In this document: positions 24,995 to 37,053 of the stretch, piece after piece
Numbering within the stretch: position 1 is the first letter of the stretch
How the letters are laid out: every line of letters begins with the position of its first letter
From: Numida meleagris
Taxonomy: Eukaryota > Chordata > Aves > Galliformes > Numididae
Reading direction: 5' to 3'
Length of the DNA: 64,000 bases
Assembly: GCF_002078875.1 (NCBI RefSeq)
Contig: NC_034409.1
Location: forward strand, 64,709,438 to 64,773,437
Notes under the pieces: model-generated
What the model was told of the DNA's origin: nothing
The model's database searches: none
Seen by the model: the letters and a program-made list of their open reading frames with translations, nothing else
Made by a program: the position numbers and the translations under genes

Positions 24995-26815
24995 CCTAAA
25001 TTACTTGGAACCAAATGTGCTACTGAAAAACCACTATGTAGTTTTTGTCACCAAAACCTGGTGGGATGATTCCCAAGACTGGAATATCACTTTTGACAGT
25101 GGAAAGCTGTTCAGAAGAGACAGGCAAGGAAGGAGACGTTATCCTTTCCATCAAGGAAGAAATAGAAGAGCTGTCCCTGAAGAATGGCCACGAGCAAGTT
25201 GAAAGCCTGTGGGTGAGAGTTAGAGGCAACAAAGGGAGCCTTGTGGCTGGGGTCTGCTAGAGGCAACCTGATCAAATGGAGCCTGTTGATGAGGCCTTCT
25301 TCCTTCAGCTACAGAAGGGCTTGTGATCACAGGCTTTCTCTGCTGCGGGACTTCAACCACCTAGACATCTGCTGGAAAAGTAGCACTGCAAGTTGTAGGC
25401 AATCCAAGAGGCTCCTGGAATGTATTGAGGACAACTTCCTGAGCCAGGTAATAGACAGCTGCACCTGGGAAGTGCAATGCTGTGGCCCTGTTGCTCACTA
25501 ACATGAGTGAATTGATTGGTGACATCAAGATTGGAAGTTGCCTGGGCTGTAGTGACCTTGGTATGTTTGAGTTCACGCTCTTGAGGGATATCAGACAGTC
25601 AAAGAGTAAAATCAGGAAGCTTAATTTTAGAAAAGCCAAATTCCAACTCTTCAGGGAGTTAGTCAACAAAACCCCCTGAGAATCTGTCCTGAAGGACAAA
25701 GGAGCAAAGCAGAGTTGGCAGTTCTTTAAGGAAGCTTTCCTTAGGACACAAGAGTGCTCCATCCCCAAGTGTAGAAAGTCAGGAAAGGAAGACAAGAGGC
25801 TGTCATGGCCGAACTGGGACCTGCTGATCAAACTGAAGAGCAAGAAGAAAATGCAGAGACAGGTTGTGTGGGAAGAGTATGAGGAAGCTCTTTGAAGTCT
25901 TCATCAATGACACTGACAGTGAGATTGAGTGCACCCTTCACAAGTTTACTGAGGACACTGAGCTGTGGGGCATGGTCAACACATAGAAGGGATGGGATGC
26001 CATCCAGAGGGAGATAGACAGGCTCAAGCAGTAGGCCCAGGAGAACCTTACAAGGTTCAACAAACCAAGTGCAACGTCTTGCACCTGGGTAGTGGTAACA
26101 CCCACTATCAGTACAAACTGAGGGATGAAAAGATAGAACACAGCCCTGTCAAAAATTACCTAGGGGTACTGGTAGATGGGAAGTCAACAGTGTGCCCTCG
26201 CAGCCTGGAAAGCCAACCATATCCTGGGCAGCATCGAAAGAAGCATGGCCAGCAAATCGAGGGAGGTGATCTGGCCCTTCTGCTCTGTGCTGGTGAGGCC
26301 TCCCCTGGAGTACTGCATCCACATGTGGAGTCCTCTGTACAGGAGAGATGTGGACCTGCTGAAACGCATTCAGAGGAGGGCCACAAGAATGATGCAAGGG
26401 ATGGAACACCTCTCCTATGAGGACAGCCTGAGAGACCTGGGGCTGTTCAGCCTGGAGAAGAGAGAGCTCCAGGGAAATCTGATAATGGCCTTTCAGTGTC
26501 TAAAGGAGAGCAATATAATAAAGAAGGGGACAGACTCCTTAGCAGGTTCTGCTGTGACAGGACAAGAGGAAAGGGTTTCAGACTAAAGGAAGGAAGGTTT
26601 AGATTGCATATAAGGAAGAAGATTTTTACAGTAAGGGTTATGAAGCACTGGAACAGGTTTCCCGGAGGTGATGGATGCCCTGTCCTTGGAGACATTCAAG
26701 GTCAGTCTCTACCAGGCTCTGAGCAACATAATCTAGTTGCAGATGTCCCTATTCATTGTAGAGGGGTTGGAACAGATGACCTTTAAATATCTGTTCCAAT
26801 TCAAACGATTTGTTA
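24995..26815 (+). mobile_element. CR1 LINE with endonuclease and RT C-terminus, internal deletion
   Basis: From about 24995 the text encodes the CR1 ORF2 APE-type endonuclease: TKTWWDDSQDWN (about 25050-25085), HEQVESLWVRVRGNKG, DFNHLDICWKSSTA (about 25350-25390) and later LKSKKKMQRQ. At about 25885 it jumps to FINDTDSEIECTLHKF, downstream of the RT catalytic core. It then runs through REVIWPFCSVLVRPPLEYC and RRATRMMQGMEHLSYED to the 3' UTR and tail near 26815. The central RT is therefore missing. An open stretch at 26176-26586 is the surviving RT C-terminus. Dead copy. Confidence 0.88.
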
Positions 26816-28518
26816 CATGTTTATGGAGACCAAGGAGAAGATGTTAGCACAGTGAGGCAGTGGATGGTGCATTTCAGCAACTGCAACATCAACAGTGAGT
26901 CAATTCTGCTGATGCAGATTTTTACGAGTGTGGCAAGTAGCTCTTTTTCACTGCTGGTGAAAATGTATAGGTAATGGTGGGGACTGCTGAAAAACATTGT
27001 TTTGAAGCTGAGAATTTGCTCTATCAAATAGTGTCATTGTGCTCTTTGTATCTGTTGTAGTTTCAATGGAAATAAAAAGGCAACATTACTTTCCAAGCAA
27101 CCTACATAATTTTAGATTGAAAGGGATCTGCTCTCCAGGGCTACAGTCCATCTGATTTCTCTTTGATCACCTTTCTTCATATAGCAAGAGTAAAAATGGA
27201 AAATGTTGAATATCAAGGATTGCAGATTCTTCTGTGAGCATGGAAAGCCAAGTTAGGAGAAGTGCCTGTATAAAATGAAGATCGTTTTGTGAGAGTGAAA
27301 TATGGAGGAAATATGAACACTTTAGTATTGGGTAGTTAGAAGAATTGCCATCAACAACTGGTTATTTCAGTAGGGCATTTTTTTCATTGCTAAAAGTATT
27401 ATCAATTTCTGCTTTATTTTTTTTTCCTCCCCTGGGAAAGTACAAACCCCTTAAATAATTTGAGTTTTTCCTTATTCCTCAGAATTGCAGCATATGACTG
27501 ATAACTGCCTTTAGAACTCCTAATAGCTAAATTACAATTATTATGCAAAGACCTACAATAGACAGTTATATGGATTGTTAAATGACTTTGCCTTTTTTGC
27601 AAACCATAATCATTTTCCTTTATTAGCTGAAGGATTTCATAATTTAAGGAAGATGAGAACCTATAAGTCACACTTTCAAATAAGGAACATGGATATTGCA
27701 AACATTAAATTCTTCCATAAAAATGTTAAGGCATCATTAAACTAGGATCAGATTAATACAATTCAGTCAACTCTAGATAGATATCTCCTGTAATAGGCTG
27801 AAACAATACCAAGTGATATAGGATGTATAAGATTTTACTACAGCCAATTTATAAACCTATAAAACATACAGGTATCACTCAAATCCATCATTAATTGTGC
27901 ATGCCTTGTATTAAATCAAGTGACTTTGGTAAGGAAAAATATTCCCCTCCCTTACTGTATCTTCCTTTCTATTGTTAGCTGCTATCATAGCTTCTTACTT
28001 TCACCGTAAGTCAGATGAGAGATTCCTTCTGGTAGAGGTTGACCTGAGAATCTGTGCTTGATTTAACCATCTGTTTAGGTGTCTGAAAAATTTTTAAATA
28101 AATTTTCAGAGCATAATTTAGTTCTCACTTATACCACTGTAAATCTGGAGTCATTCTGGATTTGTTCCAGAAAAACAGCAAGTAGGATTTGACCCTGAGC
28201 ATAATCAAATTAAAAACAAAGGCTTGCACCTCTTCTGCTCTGCTGGGCAAGGGAAGGGAGATAGCTGGGAAAAAGAGGACCTGGACTGCTAGCTCTATGC
28301 ATGCTACTGCCACAGGTACAAGATTGCCATTTCTCCAGGTCCACAGAGCTATTTAGAAAAGTGGAGCAGAACCAATTATACAAATGCATTATTTATCAAT
28401 GTGCCTTCCTGGTCCTTTGACTGGATACCTGCTGTGAAGAAGAAAGATGAAATTAGGCTTTACTGCTTTTAATTCCTAACCTACTCATTTAAGTTTAGCT
28501 TAGATCAGTTTTCACGTG

Positions 28519-28537
28519 TTTTTTTTTTTTTTTTTTT
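28519..28537 (+). repeat. Poly-T run (19)
   Basis: Uninterrupted T run. No retroposon body recognised beside it. Confidence 0.9.
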
Positions 28538-29099
28538 AGTACAGCTCATGTGGAATATGTCTCTGAGGCTTTAGGAAAAACTACTGGTTAACAGCAGGGA
28601 AGTATGTTGCTGGCTGTGGAGTGTTGAATGATCTTCAGAACTTCTCTTACACTAACATCTCTCTCCCATTCTGCATGTAGGCATACATGCTTTGTGGCCA
28701 AAGTGGACATGCATGATTTCTGATACATCCTTTGTGTTATCTATTTGTCCTGCATACCTGAAAGAGGGGGTAGTATGCATATATAAAGTGCTGTTTATAT
28801 TAACCTATTTTAACCTCAATGCAGGCATACCTATACCATACCATACTAACATTTGAATGTTAGTGCAGATTTAAAGAAAAATAATAATAATTGGAGTTCT
28901 ATCACATGTGCATTTGTATGTGCAACCAGAAGGGAAGAGAGGGAAAGACTTCTTCTGCACTCCTCACAAGCCCAGATACTTATCAGTGTACTATGTTAAG
29001 AAGAGATCAGGGCATGATGATATGCTGCATTATACCTGTTTTGTGTATTAGTAATCTAAGTATATATTCCCCCTACTACTAAATTAATCACAGTAATAT

Positions 29100-29155
29100 C
29101 CAGAGTTGATATCAGTAATATCAGTTGATCAGTAGATACCAGTAATATCAGTTGA
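29100..29155 (+). repeat. Short degenerate tandem repeat (about 27 bp unit)
   Basis: GTTGATATCAGTAATATCA, GTTGATCAGTAGATACCAGTAATATCA and a following GTTGA form two and a bit copies of a unit containing CAGTAATATCAGTTGA. Confidence 0.7.
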
Positions 29156-29290
29156 AGCTGAACTGAGAAGGAAATGAGGAAGTCCAAAGAGTAACTTGCA
29201 AGCTGAACACAGCTGGTGTGACTCCTGGGAGAGTAACAGCATCAGTACTGAGAAAAGCTTGTTGGAGGCACTCTTTAAAGGCTGGATGGC

Positions 29291-29313
29291 AAAAAAAAAA
29301 AAAAAAAAAAAAA
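29291..29313 (+). repeat. Poly-A run (23)
   Basis: Uninterrupted A run in otherwise ordinary sequence. No retroposon body recognised upstream. A poly-T run follows at about 29371-29385. Confidence 0.9.
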
Positions 29314-32300
29314 CCACCTAATTCTGTGAAGCCAGCCCAGACCATTTGGGACAATTCTGTGTACACTAGTCTTTTTTTTTTTTTTTAAATATAGGCTAAA
29401 CTGATAACTAGATGCACTCTGGGCACTTAGAGAAGCACATACATGAAGAATAGTATTTATTTGTAAATCTATAATAGTGGTAAAAAATGCAAGCAAACAG
29501 AAGAAGATTTCAAACAATGCAAAAGATAAGTATAGATTAATTCTTTTGTAAGCTTTTTCTATGTGTGTAAGATGAGTTATGCAGTTTAGTTCAGTATTTG
29601 CAGTATTCCCTAAGGTCTGTACAGGACAGATCCCAGACTGCCTCAATCACTTCTTGAATCATCTAATGCAATTGATTCTGAGTGACAGCCAAAATTATAT
29701 GTAGTTAGTAAAAAATGTTGTATTTAATCGTATAATTGTGCATCCATTTAGCTTAGCCCAATAATCACAAGAACTCTTATACACAAGTAGATTTACCTAT
29801 GTGACTCAACTTTAGAAACAAGGAAAATTTGCTCAGAGGACCCTTTCATGCAGAGAATTTGAAGAATGAAGCCTAGAGATACGACAGCAAAACACATTTC
29901 TAATAATCCATTATTGTAAATGGAGGTTGTGTTTAAATAAGGATTTTTGCATGAAGCCGTTTTCTTGCAGAGTAAGAGATGGCTGCCCTGGTAACAGATG
30001 ATGTGGAAGAAACTATGAAACCATGAAGCAATTTCTGTTATGTTTTACCAATTTAACTGTATAGGGCAACAACAAAGTTTAATATTTCAGCCTAGATTCC
30101 AGCCTACATACTCACTGAACCTTCCCTGAAATGACCTGTTGGTTAATTCTCCCTATGACAACTTCTGAACCTGTTAGTAAATATGGGGTTTGAAATTTGA
30201 AAGAGGAAGTAAAGTTTGCATGTACTTTGTGGTCCTTTAGGTTTCAGGTAAATCAGTATAAGAATATAAAACAGAGAATGGGATCAGCTCTCTGTAAGAG
30301 GAAGACATTTACAGTTCAGCTGCTGCATATGCTCTACAGCAGCATCTGCTGGTCCCTCAGTACATGCATTCCTCTGGACTCATACTGTTGTTTGGAGGAT
30401 GATGTAGAGCTGTGGTAGCTGAAGATGTGATGGGAAACTGGTGTGACTGTGACCTCATGTCAGTAATCAAAAGGAAATAGCTTACTTAAAATTTTTGCTG
30501 TTTAATTCAACCACTAATTTAATAAAATATTTTAAGATTAGGGCCATTTGGTGCAAAATCTTCTAATTGCGAATAGGAGGATGTTCCACTTCAAATCAGG
30601 GCACGAATGATAGATCTTACGCTGTCCATTTGCAAGTAAAGAGATTGGCTCCTTACATATGGCTGGTAACTTCTATCAGAATAAGTCACAAAGTGAGACG
30701 GTGTCTTTGCTCTTACCCTAATTGTTGGAACATATTTTCCAATTCAGAAACCTATTAATTGATTTAATAGATTGATACTCTAGAGATCTGACTTAACTTT
30801 CTGTTCTGCCTTGGGCTTTTAAAGTTACATAGGCAAATGTTTAAAATATGCTTGTGCTGTGGTGAACCATCAAGATATGCTAGTTAGTTGGGCTAGCTTG
30901 GAAGCAATCTGTGGCAGTACTCAGTTAGCTTATCCTCTGCTTCATTTCCAGTCCATCTATTAATTCAGCATTGATAGATGTATTTCAGGGTGTTTCATGA
31001 AGTTCAACAGGGATCAAATCTAATCCAGCACCCTGATCAATCATTTGAAATAAATCTGGCATTAAATGACCCACTGGTCATCTTCAGCTAGATGTTAACT
31101 GTCTAACCATAGGGACTCAACTGACTCTGTAAAGTAGGACAGATGGGCTCTGTAGTGATGAAGAAGAGCAAAACAGCTAGCAAAGAGCCACAAGAGGCCA
31201 TATTTGGAGCATGATTCATATCATTTAACTTCAGAGATCTCCAATCTTAATTACATTTATAGTTGCTGCAGAGTTCAGTGCCTTTTTGGAGTGTGATTCA
31301 TGTACATTGCTTGAGGCATCACCTTGAAGAGGCAAGTTCTTTGGTAGAATGGCATGTAACTGAGATGCAAGTCTAGAAGTAGACTTCAGTATCTGGCCAG
31401 ATGAATCCACTCCTGAAGTCTTTCCAGTTAAGTGATCTTACTCATTTAAACATTGAACTAGTATATCTGTACTACAGCTTGCAGATATGAGAAGAAACAC
31501 TGCTGTCTAGATGTGCCTTAGGTCTCTGCCACATCGTGTTCTGGGGATAAATACCTTCAAGAAGCAGTGGAATGACAAGGTTGAGTTCAGGCCCCTTATC
31601 AGGCCAATAGAAGTAGTTGGGGAAATGATGGAAGTTCTCAAGCCCTTCTTGAGGATGTTAATATGCATGGCAGTATGTTAACAGGAAACCTTTCATCGTA
31701 GACATGGATGGTGGAACTTTATTTCAGAGAAAAAGCTGAGTTCAGATACGTCAATGCTAAGAAACACCTTATAAAGTCGTTCAGTTTTATTAGTAAATAT
31801 AAAGTCAAAAGAAACCTATGAAATTTCTTATTGTTAAGCTCAGCGTAATCGATAGCAGAATTTTATAGTATTGGCAGGAAAGTGGGTTTTTGCCTGTACT
31901 CTGTGACTGGGGGTTTATAGCATTGATTTTTCAACTGCAGGATAAACTACAATGTTTTATTGCTCACGGAGGAAGAAGTGCGTGCAAAACGCCACGAGAG
32001 GGAGCTCTGGGAAGCAGTAAAGCTGTTTTTCTCACGGAGAAGCGTGTTACTTTTGAAAGACACTGCTAAAAGCTGTAAAACTTTCAGAAGCTCACGGTAT
32101 CTTTACAATAGAAGTTTCTTGAGGGAGAGAACTCACCTGAGAGGTTAGCAAACAATTCTGTAAAAAAAGAAAAAGTGTAAAGACTGTGTCTACTTAAAGT
32201 TATCTTCATTAGATAAGACTGTGCTTTTAATTTTAAGGTCAAATGTTTTAATGCCTCCTTCTGATGTATTTGTGTCAAGTAGCAAATACATAGATGCGAT

Positions 32301-32992
32301 GCCATTTTGCTGCTGAATATGAACATAGGAGTGTAGGAAGGGACAGACCTGCTTAGATCATTTGGTACGAGTCCCTTGTTAATTCCATTCTCCACTTGTC
32401 CCCCTTGTAGTACATATTTCTCTGTACTTTTAGACTCCTTCACTGGATAAGCTCTGGATGCTTTACAGAGTCCAGCAGGGATTAAATGCATAACTGAACT
32501 AGCCAGACTTAGAAAATGATTTTAGCTGTAAATGGCTCAGCAATCTTTTCAAAAAAATATAAGGCTAAATGTGGGTATTATATAACCAGAGGGACGCAAT
32601 TTACTTTATAAAGCAATTAAAAGAAGACATAAACTTAGTCTGTATCTGAGAGAGAGTAATGCCTGTTTAAAAATAACTTCTTATCCAGAATAGCCACCCT
32701 GTCCTGTAATATCAGGGGTGGATAGAGAGCACAGGCATTCACAGCACTGCTTCTTTATAGAGAGATAAAACCTGAGTTTTAAAACAACAGAAGTTATAGA
32801 ACTTGATAAATTCCCAGACCCACATTTTGGTATATAAACAAAATCAAATGATTTGCTTTTCAAACTGTCTGAACAGCATGTAAAAGTTTCTCTTCTCCTT
32901 GTTTTTATTTTCTGTGGTCAGGTGAAGGCTAAGGCCAGTCTCTCATAAGAGGCTAGTTTTCCTGTGAACTGGTTGAAGAAGAAAGGAGCTTC

Positions 32993-33007
32993 TTTTTTTT
33001 TTTTTTT
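32993..33007 (+). repeat. Poly-T run (15)
   Basis: Uninterrupted T run, low complexity. Confidence 0.9.
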
Positions 33008-34788
33008 CATAGAGAGAGCTAATTTATCCTAGAGCATAAATCAGTATTGCTCCAGACTATTCTAGGCTGGCAGTCTCTCTCTTTAAATACTTACTTCAGA
33101 GTGGATAGGCAGGATTTCCTTTCAAGCACATCAATCAGAGGTGGAGTTTGTTCCTCTGTCTCCATGAGCAAAGGAGATCTGTATGAAAACTTCATTAACC
33201 TAATGCATTTGCTCCAGCAGGCACAGTGATTGAAAATAATGGTATTCTTGGATACTTACTGCATTTTAGTTTTGCTTTTGAGAGGTGTTCACAATACCTT
33301 CTTCATAATTCTTCACAGTGCTTCCTCTAAAAACACTGAGTGATCTGAATCTGTCAGTGAGAGCCTCTTACCTGCTCAGGCTGATAGCACAGCAGCCATC
33401 CCTCTCTCTGCCTCCTGACAGAACGCTGAGATCTTCTGCTGCATCATCCTCCAAACAGTGCAGCCAGATAGAGAAAGCAAAGAAACAAGGTCCCTAGATG
33501 ACTCACAAGGGTTTTGTTTCAATGGTTACCTTTCATAATTGCTTCAGATGTCAGCTGCTTGCACTGGGCTAGGAAACCTGTGGTAGCTGCAGTTGCTTTC
33601 AGGGTATAGCACAGCTGCAAAACTTCTGATCCACCTCTTTTATGGCTATTCCTGATTTAAATGTATTTTTCAGTATGTTTGGTTGCTCTACTGTACCCAA
33701 CTACTCTTTCTTCCATCAACATCAGACTTGAAGGTTTTGTGACATTTTGCCCTCTGCCCTGTTGTGAATGTGAGTATAGTGAGATTTACAGAAAGGAAGA
33801 GTTTAATGCAGACATGACAGCACGAAAAGAAACTAAGGTTGTTTGTCTTGATTGTTTTCTTCCAAAACTATAGTGAGGAAGAGCTTCAAAAAACACCTGA
33901 AAGCACTCTGAGAGACAGCAATTGGGAGCCAGGGGCTATTACATTTACACTTCAGTAGAATCTTTGCTTTTATGTCACTGTTTCTAAAGCTTAAAAAAGA
34001 AAGAAGTTGAAGACAGTGAGAGAGCACATAAATTCTGAATGCCTTTCTAAGGCAAAATTTTACTAGAACTGTTGAAAGTTCATCTGAACAATAACTTCCA
34101 AGCATGGCAAAAATAAACCTTAACTCCTGTACGGCAGTTTGAAAATCTTTTGGCAAGAAAGGGTGGGGTCATATACTGAAGCAATCCACAGCTACCCAAA
34201 TATCTCCACTTCAACTCTCTTCAATGAGTTCAATATGCTGTAGGTGATACCACTAAAAAGGATGAGTGCCAAACATCAAAATACATCGTGCGCTTCCTTT
34301 GCGAGCTGGGTTGTTGTTTGCCTTTTCAAATGTGGCTGAGCCACTGATGCATTAGCTACAAAAACACTTAGCAACATGTAAAGCAGTCTTTTAATACAGT
34401 TAGTGAAGAAGAATGCATGTGCTTTACTGCTTTGAAACTGAATTCCTTCTTAAATTCTGCACTCATGATTATCTGCACTTACCAGAGATAAAAGACAACT
34501 GAAATCCAAATCTTAAGAACATCAAATTATGTCTATAATGGATTTTGGTACTGTTAAGCCTAAGTGCACCTTGTAGCTGTTTCAGATGGTTTTCAGTTGA
34601 GTACAACCTGGCCCATGGGCCAGGAGACAGCTACTCTGCATTCCAATACTTATCCCATCTGGATAATAAGAAAACTAGTGAGGCGTGCTGCAGATTGCAC
34701 CTATCTGTAAGATCATATTCCAGTTAATACCAGCAAATCAAAACCAGTTAACTTTTCTGTGGTTGTCTTGAGTATTTTTAAAAGGATA

Positions 34789-34808
34789 TTTTTTTTTTAA
34801 AAAAAAAA
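34789..34808. repeat. T10-A10 homopolymer palindrome
   Basis: Ten T followed directly by ten A, a perfect inverted repeat with no loop. Low complexity. Confidence 0.85.
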
Positions 34809-36334
34809 GTTTTCTACTGTTTACTATATAAAGGTACATGAAGGCTTCTTCACTGTGTACAGGAACTGCAGCTAGAACCTCTTCTGTGTAAATGTCTGAT
34901 TTCCAAATTTACCTCTGTAATTCAAATTCCAGATTTATACAGTACTTAACTACACGGAACTAAAAAAGTAATAATTAAAAGAAAAATAAAAAGATGGCTT
35001 CATAGCTTTATAACAAAGTAAAGGAAAAGAAAAGCATGAATACATCCATCTTATATTTAGTTTATTTAGTATCACAGTAGGAAATACAGTAAGAGGTTTA
35101 AAAATCAGACAGTGCTAGAGCTGGCAAGATACAGCTGCCCTGCCAGCAGTCTAGCAGTTGTTCTGGAATTCTGTGTGCTGAAAAGCTGAGAGGTGTGCAT
35201 CAGTAGTCTTCAAGTTCAGTTTCATAGATAATGACAATGCAATTTTAAATACAGTATTCCTGATATGATAGAGCAGCCTCTGAATAAAAATAAAGTAGTA
35301 TTGTGACTGAGAACTATATTCCAATATTTGTAGTTTTAAAATAAAAGAAATATTTTTTCCTTCAAAAAAAAAGCAAGGGCTCTCTGTTTAACACTTACTA
35401 AAACATGCTTTAGTTTTATTTACAGTAACATTAAGATTGTATAGCTTTTTATATGCCATCTTATGGAGGTGGACATCTTAAAATGAGTGTTCCGCCCTGA
35501 CTTACAAAGTAATCTTAATAGTTTAAAATGCAGGTAACATTCCTGAACAGAGGCAAGCTTCAATGTAGCATCTCACCAAGACTGAATCTTAGCTGTCCTC
35601 TGGGCAGGAGGCAGTAGTTCACTTTCAAATCTCTTCCCTTTATAATTTCTGTATGAGCAAAGCACTTTCAAACATGCAGGGGTAAGCTCTTATTTAGGTA
35701 GGTCTACAGCAAGAGCTCTAAATGTCAACTGACAGCATATTTAGACCCATCTGATGTTTAATATCCACATTTCAAAGCATAGCTAACATATTCTTTAGTA
35801 CTCTCTCAAGCAGGGTTTCAATACCATAGCAATGACTTGGTTGTAAAAACACTGGCCCTAGGAAAAAAACTATGCAATTTAGGAGCATGGTTCCTACCAG
35901 CAGGCAGACATCAAGAACTTGAACTGACATATCCACCTTTTAAAGAAACTATGTTACAACCCAGGAAAACTGCTCTGGGAAAGCGATCAGCCTAAGATGT
36001 TACCCTAGTCCTAGCCTTAAAATGATTTCACTGAACAAAGATCTCACTGAAACTGTCCAATGCTCATCCACTACCATTTTTTCAGTTCCTAACCTCCTCA
36101 GTACTCTCTACTTTCTTTTATCACTCAAAACCAAAAGATACTGAAACTGGAGACAATACTGCTCTGTTCATATGCTTCCCTACTTCTGATGTCTCCACAA
36201 GGCAGCTTTGATGATACATATCTTCTGTAGATTTGATGTCTAAGCATTTAATTCTTATGAATATCAGCAGGTGTCAAACACCTTTAAACTGTTAGAGGTT
36301 CTGAACTGTTCTTCCTTGCATTCAGTAAGAGCGT

Positions 36335-36433
36335 TTTATTTTAGTGAAAGAGTTCTCGTACAGAAGAACTACATCTCAGAGTTCTCAAGAGTTTGGTCAG
36401 CAAGACTGAGTTTATTGGAAATAACAATTTATT
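36335..36433 (-). terminator. RERGL: Candidate polyadenylation signals for RERGL
   Basis: Three AATAAA hexamers on the minus strand occur within 100 bp: 36433-36428, 36416-36411 and 36340-36335. They lie about 340-440 nt after the stop codon, a normal 3' UTR length. Which one is used, and whether a longer UTR runs further left (more hexamers occur near 35.0 kb), cannot be decided from sequence. Confidence 0.5.
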
Positions 36434-36770
36434 CTCAGCTGCTCCTAGAAGCTCCACCTATGATCATGTTGGTGTTGAATAAATATATAGTAAAACTGTC
36501 TTTCTATGAAGAACTTATGAGATAATGGTTGAAAGCAGCAGCTTAGAGATTAAGTGACATAGCCCTAGCACATTAAGTCTGCTGTAGAACCAGAGACAGA
36601 GGTCAGGTCTCCTAGGTTTAGGCCTGTCCCCTTGATCATGTTATCTTCCACCTTTGGTTTATACCATCTTGCTCCTCCAGACATTGACCTTCAGAGGAGG
36701 TTGACTGAATCCCAAGCACTGCTTGTGCTCCGCGATTTCAGCTTGTTCCTACTTCAGGACTATCCATCTT

Positions 36771-37053
36771 TTACACAGATTTCCTTCTCTTTCCAAACAC
36801 ATTGTTGATTAACTTGGCCATTGATTTTGATCCACTTGGTCTTCTCTTTTCCTTTGCCTTGAGATTTGAGGTGATACTCCTCAGGACTCTTGTGAACATT
36901 GCCACAACTTCCTGATAATGTTCTGCAGCAGACAATTCACAGAATTGGCACTTGTTATCCATTGCCAGTTTTTGTCCTTCATCCCAGCCAACTTCTCTCA
37001 TGTGGCATAAATCCTGTTTGTTACCAACCAAAAACACTGTTGACTCAACCATT
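36771..37053 (-). CDS. RERGL: RERGL coding exon 5 (residues 109-202) and stop
   Basis: Last coding exon, entered through TTGATTTTAG|A at 37054. It carries the guanine-specificity motif NKQD (residues 120-123) and the SAA version of the SAK loop (150-152). The C-terminus is strongly basic, with [24 protein letters not shown], then TAA at 36773-36771. There is no C-terminal Cys, so membrane contact, if any, would depend on the basic tail. The 3' UTR continues to the left. Confidence 0.95.

Larger units (their letters stand above)
26816..36334. other. Intergenic downstream of RERGL
   Basis: About 9.5 kb, AT-rich. It holds homopolymer runs and a three-fold CTCACGG motif cluster at 31963-32097. 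Text near 32320-32430 faintly resembles an old CR1 tail. No exon recognised. Confidence 0.5.

Noticed and set aside
26176..26586. A 136-codon open frame on the plus strand with a clear protein signature.
   Set aside because: It is the surviving RT C-terminus of a deleted CR1, not a host gene.
27105..27175. Text faintly like a reversed CR1 tail (TTTTAGATTGAAAGGGATCT).
   Set aside because: Too diverged and short to separate from chance by eye.
31960..32148. A 62-codon open frame with a charged start (LTEEEVRAKRHERELWEAVK).
   Set aside because: It looks briefly exon-like but has no matching splice sites or family that I recognise. Kept only as the CTCACGG cluster finding.
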